Origin: Plasmodiophora brassicae | Taxonomy: Eukaryota > Endomyxa: Phytomyxea > Phytomyxea > Plasmodiophorida | DNA: 64,000 bases | Direction: 5' to 3' | Assembly (NCBI GenBank): GCA_036867785.1 | Contig: CP145412.1 | Location: forward strand, 1,595,605 to 1,659,604 | Part shown: positions 40,213 to 49,912 of the stretch, in pieces | Layout of the letters: every line of letters starts with the position of its first letter | How positions within the stretch are numbered: position 1 is the first letter of the stretch | Position numbers and translations under genes: made by a program | The notes under the pieces: generated by a model | What the model saw: only the letters and a program-made list of their open reading frames with translations | Databases searched by the model: none | Told to the model about the DNA's origin: nothing

Positions 40213-40752
40213 TTACCAGTCGTGCTCGTGGTCGTGACCGGCCTCCCACCCGTCCGCGTCGACGCCGTCTTCGTGACCCTGCCCGCCCATGGCCGGGTCG
40301 TGCAGGTACGGGATCATGTCGCCGTGGTCCATCATCTCGCCGTACTCGCCGTGCACGTGGTCGTCGTCACCGTTGCGGTGGTGGTGCTCGGTCAGCTCGT
40401 TCTCGACGTGGTGCTGCTCGTCGGGCGTGACAATGTCTTCGTGGATGTCCTTGATGTCCAGGTCGTTGTGGGGCGTGTGCGAGTGGTGGTGCTTGCGCTC
40501 GTGCTCCAGGTGCTGGCCTTCGTCGAAGTCGTCAATGTGGTCGTAGTCGACGTTGTTGTGCAGCAGGTTGCCGTCGACGTCACGGTGCACCTCGTTCATG
40601 TGCTTGTGCCAGTCGTCGACATCATCCTCGTGGTCGTGGTCGTGATCGTCGTGACCGTGGTCGTCATGGAACGGGAAGTCGTCACCACCAAAGTGGTCGG
40701 CCGCAACCGCGCCAGCCAGCAGCACCAGCAATGCAATCGAAGCGAAACGCAT
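40213..40752 (-). CDS. Secreted His/Asp-rich protein, copy B
   Basis: 179 residues. Signal peptide MRFASIALLVLLAGAVAADH, then the same chain as copy A (32293-32856): DDHDHDHEDDVDDWHKHMNE, HERKHHHSHTPHNDLDIKDI and WEAGHDHEHDW at the end. Over the central ~130 codons the two genes agree at almost every base, including third positions. The signal peptides, the residues just after them and the extreme C-termini differ. That pattern fits recent gene conversion or a recent inverted duplication with exchanged ends. The predicted role is extracellular or vacuolar metal binding, from composition only. It diverges from the dual-RING gene at 41167. Confidence 0.75.
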   Translation of the reverse strand: MRFASIALLVLLAGAVAADHFGGDDFPFHDDHGHDDHDHDHEDDVDDWHKHMNEVHRDVDGNLLHNNVDYDHIDDFDEGQHLEHERKHHHSHTPHNDLDIKDIHEDIVTPDEQHHVENELTEHHHRNGDDDHVHGEYGEMMDHGDMIPYLHDPAMGGQGHEDGVDADGWEAGHDHEHDW

Positions 40753-41166
40753 CTTGATTTCTCCTGATGTTGTTGTTGCCGTTGTTGTTGTTGCTGTCGA
40801 GGGCGTCCTGGGATTTCGGGAATGGCCTGGATTCGAGCAGCCCGCAGCCTGGTCGGCCGGGGCCCAGTGACGTCACGCCACGTCCCCTGGTACGGACCGT
40901 GATTCACGTCGTTCCTCGCGGGTGTCTGTTGACACTGCGACTGGCCAGCCAGCGTTCCCGTGGATTTCATCGCGCGACCGGGGCCCTGGTGCACGTCTGA
41001 CAAAACGATCGCCAGTCTGTATGTGCAGGGTGTGGCATCGTGCTCTAAAAGGCGCGCTCGCCGCCGTGTGCAGTGTCGGACAAAATAGGTTGTGCGTGAC
41101 TGGGCCATTTACTCGGACAGGGTCCAGCGCGCGTCGGCCGTCGATCGTCGACCGCCAGTGCCAGTC
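40753..41166. other. Divergent intergenic region
   Basis: About 410 bases between His/Asp-rich gene B and the dual-RING gene. Contains a GTT/GTTGTT-type triplet run near 40768-40798, likely in the 5' leader of gene B. No gene is supported. Confidence 0.4.
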
Positions 41167-42447
41167 ATGCGCCCTGGACGAGATACGGCCCCGGCGTCAG
41201 ACGCCGCGCCGCACGACCCGGACAGCTTTGGCGGGTTCGTGCGTAACATGCTGGCCGGGATCATGCTACCGGGCGGCGACCGCAGGCAGCCGGATCGCGT
41301 GCCCGCCCAGATCAACCTGATGCTGCAACAGGTCTGGATCGCGGCCGAGGAGATGGCCGCCGATGACGATGGCCCTCCGCCCGCGTCCGACGCTGCCATC
41401 GACTCGCTCCTCGAAGTCGTCATCGGCGAGAACACGGCGCGCGTCGCCGACGACGACTGCGTCGTGTGCCGGGACGCGTTCAAGATCGGGCAGTCGGCAC
41501 GGGAGCTGCCCTGCCGCCACCTGTTCCATTCGGACTGCATCGTCCCATGGCTGAAGACGCGAAACACGTGCCCGATATGCAGGCACGAGCTGCCCACCGA
41601 TGGCGACCTGTTCGACGGGGTTCATGACGATGAGAACGCCGACGGCAACGTGCAGCCGGGACGGCAATGGGATCGGCGCGAACGGTCGCCCGCGTCCCAC
41701 GATGACGACGACGACGATGAGGAGCGTCACGAGGCCAGCGATTCAATGCCGTCGCTGTGTTCGTCGTCGGACGTCGATATGTACACGGACGACTACGACA
41801 ACGATGATTTGGTAGACGACGACGACGACGAAGACGACGAGGACGACGACGATGATGACGAAGAGGACGACGACGACGAGGACTACGACGATTCCGACGA
41901 GTATTGCAGTTCATGCGGGGCGGCCAACGAGACGCACGAGGCTCGACGTGATGACGAGCCTCGGCGACACGTCGTCGCAGCGCGAGGCGATGTCGATCAT
42001 CAGCAACGGCGACCCTCGAATCACCATCCGACTGGCACGGTACGGCTACATGCACGACTTCGTGCCATGCATGGGCGCGTGCGTCGAGCGGAGGATCGCG
42101 CTGCTCTCCTGGAGGGGGACTTCCGCATTCTGCACACCATGTCGGCGGGGGAGTTGCGCTCCCTGGAACGGCAGCAGGTGCGCGCCCTGCGACGCACCCG
42201 GCAGGCGCTGGAGTCGGCGCTGGCGTCGCAGGCCCCGCTCTGCGTGCTCTGCAGGAGGCTGCCGATTCAGGTGGCGTTCCGCCCCTGCAATTGCGCCTGC
42301 GTCTGCCACGAATGCGCCGACTCGCAGCGGACCGTCCACTGCCCGGTCTGCAACGCCAACGTCCTGGGGCGGGCCGAATTCCGCTTCCCGTACTCACGTG
42401 GTCGCCCGGCGCCGCGTGGTCGTCACGGGCACCCACGATCTGGCTAG
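41167..42447 (+). CDS. Dual-RING protein with acidic linker, probable E3 ubiquitin ligase
   Basis: 426 residues from ATG 41167. A first RING-H2 at about residues 98-140 (CVVCRDAFKIGQSARELPC, HLFHSDC, CPIC), like RNF126/RNF115-type ligases, follows an N-terminal part with FVRNMLAGIMLPG. A long Asp/Glu tract (DNA about 41815-41905) follows, then a basic helical segment. At the C-terminus is a RING-HC of the cIAP/MUL1/MEX-3 type: CVLCRRLPIQVAFRPCNCAC, then VCHECADSQRTVHCPVC. Two RINGs of different classes on one chain is unusual. An earlier in-frame GTG is not a plausible start. The acidic region gives open frames in several phases, so a frame or splice change there cannot be fully excluded, but this frame keeps both RINGs intact. 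Confidence 0.78.
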   Translation: MRPGRDTAPASDAAPHDPDSFGGFVRNMLAGIMLPGGDRRQPDRVPAQINLMLQQVWIAAEEMAADDDGPPPASDAAIDSLLEVVIGENTARVADDDCVVCRDAFKIGQSARELPCRHLFHSDCIVPWLKTRNTCPICRHELPTDGDLFDGVHDDENADGNVQPGRQWDRRERSPASHDDDDDDEERHEASDSMPSLCSSSDVDMYTDDYDNDDLVDDDDDEDDEDDDDDDEEDDDDEDYDDSDEYCSSCGAANETHEARRDDEPRRHVVAARGDVDHQQRRPSNHHPTGTVRLHARLRAMHGRVRRAEDRAALLEGDFRILHTMSAGELRSLERQQVRALRRTRQALESALASQAPLCVLCRRLPIQVAFRPCNCACVCHECADSQRTVHCPVCNANVLGRAEFRFPYSRGRPAPRGRHGHPRSG

Positions 42448-42618
42448 CCTACCTACATATACGTATATCGGTTAATCCGCTCACTGCCCTGGTCTCGACA
42501 GCGCTCTGGGGCCCTGGCCAGGCAGGGCGGTGCTCTATCTGCACTGGGCGATCCATACCGTCTACGTGTTGCAGGAGGGACTGTCGTGACGCGTCGCTCG
42601 CTACCCCATGGTCGCACA

Positions 42619-43345
42619 CTATTTATTCTTCCTGCTGCCGCCGAACGTGAAGTTGAAACCGGCAGCGGCCATGTCATGGTCGATGGTCCCTGATGATGGG
42701 GCGTTGCCGCTGGAGATCGCGGCCTTGCGCTGCTGGCGTCGTTCGAGCTTGGCCTGCCGTCTAGCGTCCTCCTCGGCCTGTCGTGCGGCCAGGCGCGTCG
42801 CAACGTCGGTGCGCACGGCCACCGATTGGCGCTGGCGCCGATGGAATTCAATACGCTCCTTGACCTGCGCCAACGTGGCACGCTCGACTCGAAGCTCGTT
42901 GCCGATGGCATGCTGATCTGTTAGACATTGTCAGTGGGGCGACCTGGATCCACAGTTGGGGCCATAGACTGTACGCATTTGCGAGTTGAGGTGGTCCAGC
43001 CAGCTCTTGTTGTCCTTGAATTGCCGATCGCAGGCCTGGCAGTACCAGCCGGCGCCGATCTGATCCGCCGGGGCCGCCGCTAAGGATACTTGTGCCGTTT
43101 TACCGACGTCTGCATCCAGTGATAACGATTCGTCACGTGCTCGCAGGGCGCTCTTCTCCATGACGGCCAGCGCTGTAGCGTCACGCGTCAGCACCGCATG
43201 ACATGGCGACACGGCAGACATTCATATACGTACTGACAGGGCGTCGCGCCTGATCGCCGATCTCTCCGGCCAGGATTTTCCGCTCGTACTCCTCGGCATC
43301 CCATTTCTTTCTGCCGGAATCTTCAACGACGCCCCGCTTCGGCAT
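42619..43345 (-). CDS. Tri-snRNP protein SNU23/ZMAT2
   Basis: Spliced, reverse strand. Exon 1 encodes MPKRGVVEDSGRKKWDAEEY then ERKILAGEIGDQARRPVS. A middle exon carries the matrin-type zinc finger: WYCQACDRQFKDNKSWLDHL, a C-x2-C ... H pattern with the second His expected across the splice (LNSQ joined to QHAIGN). The last exon runs ELRVERATLAQVKERIEFHR through a Lys/Arg/Glu-rich helix to AAAGFNFTFGGSRKNK. The three blocks (RKKWDxEEYE; WYCxxCD...FLDH; RVERxTLxQVKxRxEFxR; and the closing GF-FGGSRK) match SNU23/ZMAT2, which stays in the U4/U6.U5 tri-snRNP and acts in spliceosome activation. Exact intron ends between exon 1 and the zinc finger (about 43150-43235) were not pinned. Confidence 0.85.
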
Positions 43346-43495
43346 GTCTGGACAGAGACGGGACGCGACAGTGACCACCACTGCAGGCGCGACTGCCACT
43401 CGTCGCGTCGGGGCGCCACGGAGTGCGCGCCCCGCCCGACCATCCGGCGACTCTCTGAAGGGGCGACGAGCGCCGCCAACCACCGGTTCGCCCTC

Positions 43496-44779
43496 ATGGG
43501 ATCGTGGCTGTCTGCTGGCACGTCGCATCGGGCCGGCGCCCACGCCGACATGTACGAACCGGTGGCGCCGTGGCAGATGGCGCGCGACCGATTCGAGGCG
43601 CGATACCCGGGTCAGGCGCATCCGGCGTTCTTCCCGGGGTCCTGTCAGGACGCCCTGAAACACGCCCGGGATACCCGACGACTCCTGGTCATATACGTGC
43701 ACTGCCCCTGGCATCAGGACACGGACCGGTTCGTCAGGGAGACGCTAGGTCAGCGGGCATTGCCTCGTCTGTCGCCCTGCTGTTCATGCGACGTGACGTC
43801 AGGCGCCGCTGAAATCATCACATGCCTCGATTCGGATTTCATCGTCTGGATGGACGACATGCAATCTATCGGTAACGTCCGTTGATGCACTGCTGGCGGC
43901 ACCGCGATTGCCAACCGCGGCTCCCAATGCAGACGGGTACACGATGGCCGGCCAGTTGCAGTTCGAGTCGTTCCCCTTCCTGGCAATCGTGTTCCCGTCA
44001 TCGTCAACGACAACGATGACGGTGCACGCGCGGTTCAACGGATACGTTCCTTCGGTGCAGCTACTGACGCGGCTGCATGCTGTCAACAACGAGTTCAACT
44101 ACGCGTATGCGTCGCAGCGGGCACAAGAGGCGCAACACGAGTAGGGTGATTTTCGATTCCTATCTGGAGCACGAAGGCGTCGTCTGAGGGCATCGCGACA
44201 GCGAGGCGCGCCACCTGCGTCAGGCGCAGGACGATGAGTATCAGGCCGCCCTGGAACGTGATCGGCGTCTGCTGCAGGAGGTTGAAGAGCGGCAACGCAA
44301 GGAGGAAAGCGAGCGTATGGAGCGCGAGGCAGAAGCCCGCGATCGTCAACGCCTTCTGGTCACTGCTCACATTGCGATACGACTGGAGAACCGGACTGTA
44401 ACCGTGGCCGGTGGTGTTTCAGGACGAGCGTCGTCGTCTGCTGGATACGCTACCGTCGGAGCCGTCGCCGGACACCTCCGGCTGTGTCACTGTCCAGATC
44501 CGGTTGACGGATGGGCGCAAGTTGCAGAGGAGGTTCACAAGCGGCGACCGTGTCCAGGTCAGTAGTGGACCGTCCACCTGCACTGGATCCTCTATCCCCG
44601 ACACTGACGTCGCCACGCTCAAGGACCTGTACAATTGGGTGATCGGGACGGACCCGGAATCAGGCACCAGTTTCGAGCTCGTGTCGAACTACCCGCGACA
44701 GGTCTACGCCAGTCGGTCACTGACGCTCGGCGAAGCCGGTCTGGCGCCCCAGTGCGCTCTGTTCATTCAGGAACTGTGA
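43496..44779 (+). CDS. FAF2/UBXD8-like UAS-UBX protein
   Basis: Spliced. The N-terminal MARDRFEARYPGQAHPAFFP with GSCQDALKHARDTRRLLVIY then VHCPWHQDTDRFVRETLGQ is the UAS (thioredoxin-like) domain of FAF1/FAF2 (family pattern YGxxHPxFFxGSYxxAL...LLVYLHxPxHxDTxxF). A later exon gives FESFPFLAIVFPSSS and VQLLTRLHAVNNEFNYAYAS. After an intron at about 44142-44190 a coiled coil runs ARHLRQAQDDEYQAALERDR and on to RKEESERMEREAEARDRQRL. The C-terminal UBX domain includes VTVQIRLTDGRKLQRRFTSG, SFELVSNYPRQVYASRSLT and a CALFIQEL end. The usual UBA domain and ER hairpin are not visible. UBX binds p97/Cdc48; FAF2 acts in ER-associated degradation. Confidence 0.8.
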
Positions 44780-45100
44780 CATCAGGTTCCCCGTAAACGT
44801 CATACCTATCTAATATACTCCGGCACGCGCTCGCCACACCGCGTCTGTCCAATCAGTGCTCGCACGTGCAGCACCCTGCTACTGTCGTTAGTCATCGAGC
44901 GCGGCAGGGGCTATGCTGGATGGGGAAACCCTCGCCCTGCCCGTCCCTGGTATGGGTTCCCTATGTACTGCAGGTTGTGGGGGCGGCGGCGCGCTGGTTG
45001 ATGATTTTGCCGGCGACCTGACGGTTTCGCGGCGTCCCGACTCCCGAGGCGAGCAATCCGTGACAGTCCGCGTCAGGCGCCGTCACACGACCCTTATCCG
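44780..45100. other. Intergenic region
   Basis: About 320 bases between the UBX gene and V-ATPase subunit B, same strand. A 63-codon open frame (44913-45104) overlaps the V-ATPase start and has no domain content. Promoter or leader is the likely content. Confidence 0.35.
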
Positions 45101-46964
45101 ATGAGCGTCCCCGATGTCGTGTCCGTCTACGACGATGCACGCGTGCACGCCGCTGCCGTCACCCGGGACTATATTTGCCATCCGCGCCTAGGTAGGGCGT
45201 TGGGCCGCCCATACGCGTTCGTGGATGGCGCCGCTGACCGCGTCGCACCCGTCATAGATTACAGGACGCTGGTCGGCGTTCGTGGGCCACTGGTCATCCT
45301 CGACAATGTCAAAGTATGTGTGGCGTCCGGGGCCACGTCGCAGACGTGCTCATTCCTATTGGGTGTTCCAGTTCCCGAAATTCGCTGAGATTGTCAACAT
45401 CACGCTCGGCAATGGCCAGACGCGTAAAGGGCAGGTCCTGGAAGTCAGTGGCAACAAGGCCATCGTTCAAGTCTTCGAAGGTACCCGATCTTCGCCAATC
45501 GCTGTCCATCATCTCAAATCGGACCGTCTAATCGCTTTCGCCCTTGCGAATGTCGTCAGGCACCAGCGGCATCGACGTCAAGTATACGCGCTGCGAGTTC
45601 ACTGGTGATGTTCTTCGCATGCCAATGTCGGAGGAGATGCTAGGCCGTGTATTCGACGGTTCGGGACGGCCGAAGGACCATATCCCGGTCCTGGCCGAAT
45701 CGTACCTGGATATCCAGGGGCAGCCCATCAACCCGTGCGAGAGGACGTACCCGCAGGAGATGATCCAGACGGGCATCTCCACGATTGATACGATGAACTC
45801 GATTGCGCGTGGCCAGAAGATCCCGCTGTTCTCCGCCGCCGGCCTGCCCCACAACGAGATTGCCGCACAGATCTGCCGTCAGGCTGGCCTGGTCCAGCAC
45901 AAGGGCAAGAACGTCACTGATACGCACGAGGATAACTTTGCCATCGTGTTCGCCGCCATGGGTGTCAACATGGAGACGGCCCGATTCTTCAAGCAGGACT
46001 TTGAGCAGAACGGATCAATGGAGCGCGTATCGCTCTTCTTGAACCTGGCCAACGACCCGACCATCGAGCGTATCATCACGCCGCGTCTCGCTCTGACGAC
46101 GGCCGAGTATACGCCCCGTCGCGTTCCTTCCGTTGTAAACAGCTCTGCTCACCATTGCCAATAGGTACCTGGCGTACACCCGCGACATGCACGTCCTCGT
46201 GATCCTGACCGACATGACGTCGTATGCGGATGCGCTTCGTGAGGTGTCGGCTGCGCGTGAGGAGGTGCCTGGGCGCCGTGGGTACCCGGGATACATGTAC
46301 ACGGATCTGTCCACAATCTATGAGAGAGCGGGGCGTGTCAACGGCCACACCGGGTCCATTACGCAGCTGCCCATTCTGACCATGCCCAATAACGACATTA
46401 CGCACCCGATCCCCGACCTGACGGGCTACATTACCGAAGGACAGGTAACAGCGTGTTCAGACATGCCTCCGGGGCGGACCGTACCGATGCTGAACCTTGT
46501 GCTCTCAGGTTTACATTGATTCGCAGCTGCACAACCGGCAGATCTACCCGCCTATCAATGTCCTCCCGTCGCTGTCACGTTTGATGAAGAGCGCCATTGG
46601 TAAAGGTTTCACGCGGGACGACCACCCTGATGTATCCAACCAGCTGTACGCCAACTATGCCGCCGGCAAAGACACGCAGGCGCTGAAGGCGGTCGTCGGC
46701 GAGGAGGCGCTGTCACCGGAGGAGTTCCTGTACCTGGAATTTCTCGAAAAGTTTGAATCCAAATTCGTCAACCAAGGCCCGTACGAGAACCGCACCATCT
46801 TTGAATCGCTGGAGAAGGCCTGGACTCTGCTGCGGACGTTCCCACCGGAATCGCTGAAGAAGATCCCACACCAGCTTCGTGACAAGTACTACCTGAGACA
46901 GGAACAGGCGAACGCGGCGTCCGAATCAACGCCTTCCTCTCCGTCCAAGGCCCAACATCACTGA
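45101..46964 (+). CDS. V-type proton ATPase subunit B
   Basis: Five exons (45101-45313, 45372-45480, 45560-46106, 46165-46444, 46509-46964) sum to exactly 534 codons plus stop. Signature stretches: [80 protein letters not shown] (the degenerate P-loop of the non-catalytic subunit), [60 protein letters not shown] and [20 protein letters not shown]. Subunit B alternates with catalytic subunit A in the V1 head, which drives proton pumping into vacuoles and endosomes (contractile vacuole in amoebae). The C-terminus carries a short Ser/Pro extension. Very secure call. Confidence 0.97.
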
Positions 46965-47172
46965 CCGCCTCCGCCTCCACTGCAAATATATGAAGTCATC
47001 ATTTACTGTTTGCCTGTCTAGGGAACAGTTTCGCGATTGCTGAGGGCGGCCCCCAGCCCATCGCGAAGGGTCAGTTTGGTGCTCAGTGGGGGACATGTCT
47101 CCTGTAGTCCAACAGCTGCCTGTCCTACTCTGAGACCACCTGCTTGGGAATCGCCCCAACTGGCATGACGAC

Positions 47173-48450
47173 ATGGTCGTCTTAACGGTGCCAACCCTGT
47201 TCGAACTAGCAGCTCAATCGCTGGGACGACTGTTCTCAGCAACGTTGGCTGACCAATGTCGATCGGTTTCCTTGCCTCCGCAGACACTGTCTTACGCCTG
47301 GCAAGCGGCCAGTGCCAACGGCGCCCTGCTTCGTGACTGCCACCTGCACCTGTTTTGGCAGATGATACTCGACGAGCGGTCTGGCAGTTATAAGGACAGA
47401 AGCAGCGCTCCTGTTGCTGTCAATTTCGCTGGCCAGGTTCGACACGCATGCGGCCCGCGACGGACGAAGACACAGTGCTTATGAGCGGCGCGCTGCCTTG
47501 TATAGAGACGACTAACAGAAGAGGCGTTTACAATGCTGGCCAACTTCATTACGTCTGCAGACATCCCTGTTTGCCACCTGGACCTGTCCTTTACACAGGT
47601 GAATGACGCCGAGCTTTACCTTTTAGCGAGGGCGTGCTCGACGAGTCTGCAGACGCTGTCACTGGCTGGGTGCCACAGGGTGGGCCCTGAGGGCGTACAA
47701 GCCTTTGGACGATACTGCCCGACGTTGACATCCGTCGACTTCCAATGCCTCGACGGGCTCAGCGATGTCGCCCTACAGGATATCGTACATCGCCTGCAGA
47801 ACCTTCAAAGCATCGATATCGGCGCCTGCCAGAACCTGACCAACATCTCGTTCCAAATCATTGCATCGCACGGACGCGCTTTGAAGAGGTTTGCCGCTGC
47901 AGTGTGTACCAACAGCGTACCAGTTGACGACGCCGTTTGATAGAGTGAGCGCGGCCGGCTGCCAGCAGGTCACCGAATGCGATCTGGAGGATCTGTCCAA
48001 GTGCACGTCGATGACCTCGCTCAGCCTGCGTGCTTGTCGCCGCCTGACAGTGAGACTTGCGACACGAAACTTGCCCCCGACGGATACATATGTCATGACC
48101 TGCTGGTAGGATGACAGTGTCCGTCACCTGGCTCGACTCGGTCGACGGAAGGCACATAGGGGATTGCCACCACTGAAGGTTTGTCACCCCGATTGTAGCA
48201 CTCATGGTTTCAACGGCCTAAACGGTGTTACCGCTTGCCGCAGTGGCTGGACCTGGGAGGATGCACACGGCTGACTCACCGATCCATATTGGCAATCGCC
48301 CGGGAAAATCGCGACCTTGAGCATCTGGACTTGCGCGGTATTGCCCTGGGCGAAGACACGCAGCTGGAGCTGACCCGGCTGTTACCGCGGTGCACGTACC
48401 TGAACATGGGCACCCCCTCACGCGGGCACCTGAACAAATGTGGATACTAA
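47173..48450 (+). CDS. AMN1/FBXL-like leucine-rich repeat protein
   Basis: Spliced. The start MVVLTVPTLFELAAQSLGRL with SLPPQTLSYAWQAASANGAL is an N-terminal helical part in the position of an F-box, but no clear F-box consensus is seen. LRR_CC repeats follow: HLDLSFTQVNDAELYLLARA, LQTLSLAGCHRVGPEGVQAF, LTSVDFQCLDGLSDVALQDI, LQSIDIGACQNLTNISFQII, AAGCQQVTECDLEDLSKC, LSLRACRRLT, WLDLGGCTRLTHRSILAIAR and LEHLDLRGIALGEDTQLELT. Such proteins are SCF substrate receptors or AMN1-type mitotic exit regulators. Introns lie around 47440-47530, 47925-47945 and 48105-48235; their exact ends were not fixed. Confidence 0.7.
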
Positions 48451-48613
48451 AGTCTGTACTTTAGCATCGTCGGTTGCCGTCAGCGGCACATGCGTATCGA
48501 TTCCGAAGGGCCCGTCGTCTGTGTCCGTCGTTTTGGTCCGTCGTCGGGGTCCCTAATACCGGCAAGGGTCGCAGACGGCTGCACGGCGCCGCGGCGGCCT
48601 GCCCTCGTCACCG

Positions 48614-49737
48614 ATGGACCAGGAGGACCGCGGCCGGCAGCCAGACGGGCAGGCGGGTAGGAGGCGTCGCTCGGAGCGTCAGGATCGGGAGCGAGCGCGC
48701 CGCAGGCTGCTCGGCGATAGCACGAAGCAGACCGATGCCGAGCGGATCGTCGTGCGGCAGGACCTGCGCGCGCTCGTCAAGAGGACGAAAGAGTCGCGAG
48801 CCGCCATATTCGCTGGCGACGCGTCCGTACTGGAAGAACTCCACGCTCAGCATGATGCCATCCACGAGCGAGGTCGGGCGACGTGTCGGAGCCCACTGCG
48901 AAGACTGATCCGGTCTGTGTAGTGCTGCACCCTTCGGAGGCGAACATCGAGGCCAAGGAACTGTCACTCATGGCATCGTTGACTGCCGAGAGTACGCGAC
49001 TAATGGCCGAGAAGTTCAGCCTCGTCTCCGTTGACGTACGTCTCCAGACCAGGGTCCTGATAGCGATGCCGTCGCATGCGTCCTAACCGCTGCTGTAGGA
49101 CTTCATAGCGAGGATTGCGTCTGAATTCTCGATGGACATGGCCGACGATGATGACGAAGACGTGCGCGAACGTGGCGCATCAATCGACTGGGTTCGGCTG
49201 GGTAAGGACGGGAGTAACTGCCTGGTGTCGGTGCGCACCTGCGACTTCATGCCGGGCCTGTTGACGATGGACACGGCGGGAGCGGAACCGGCAGAGAAGA
49301 CTCGAGCGCGAAAGCGCCGTCGGGAGGCGCCGGACACCGATGCGGTCCACGTCGATCGTGTTGAGGCACCGGCTACCACCCTGGTCCAAACACAGACTGA
49401 CGCGCGAGTGGCGACCCTGCACAAGATCTTGAAGTCGGCGCCAACTGGATACCCGTTCTTCAGGCTCATTGTCAACCCTGTGTCGTTCGGGCAGACTGTC
49501 GAGAACCTGTTCGACCTATCGTTCCTGGTCGGCAGTGGGCATGCCCAGATCCAGGTCGACGACGACGGCGAACTTCGCGTCACGTATCAGACGCCTCCGG
49601 ATAACGAGGAGCTCAAGAGCGGTCATGTGCCTACGCAGTCCATCGTCCAGATGGATATGCGTCTCTGGGAGGAGGTCAAGCGCGTATACGACATCAAGGA
49701 AAGCCTTATACCAACGCGGCCGAACGATATTGTCTGA
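48614..49737 (+). CDS. NSE4, kleisin of the SMC5/6 complex
   Basis: Three or four exons. The N-terminal part VRQDLRALVKRTKESRAAIF then LEELHAQHDAIHERG corresponds to the Nse4 N-terminal helix that contacts Nse3. A middle exon (HPSEANIEAKELSLMASLTA) joins through an intron at 49036-49098 to DDFIARIASEFSMDM. The C-terminal Nse4 winged helix is distinctive: FFRLIVNPVSFGQTVENLFD, LSFLVGSGHAQIQVDDDGEL and SIVQMDMRLWEEVKRVYDIK. NSE4 bridges the SMC5 and SMC6 heads in the DNA repair and recombination complex. A basic RKRRREAP stretch could be a nuclear signal. The gene is on the same strand as the preceding LRR gene. Confidence 0.87.
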
Positions 49738-49912
49738 TGTGACGGGCGCGGTTATCCCTTATCCATCTACATAGATTGTTGTAGTAAACGAGCGTCACTG
49801 CGAGCCTCCAAACCCAGGACCGTACGACATTGCAACAAGAGTCGTGATCCACCAGCAGTTCGGCAAAGCACCTGCGCATGAGTAGCGGCGATAAACAGCG
49901 GTGCGGACACGT

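Noticed and set aside
41815-41905. Acidic run in the dual-RING gene as a simple GAC/GAT triplet expansion disrupting the gene
   Set aside because: The frame stays open through it and reaches an intact second RING, so it is treated as a coding low-complexity tract.
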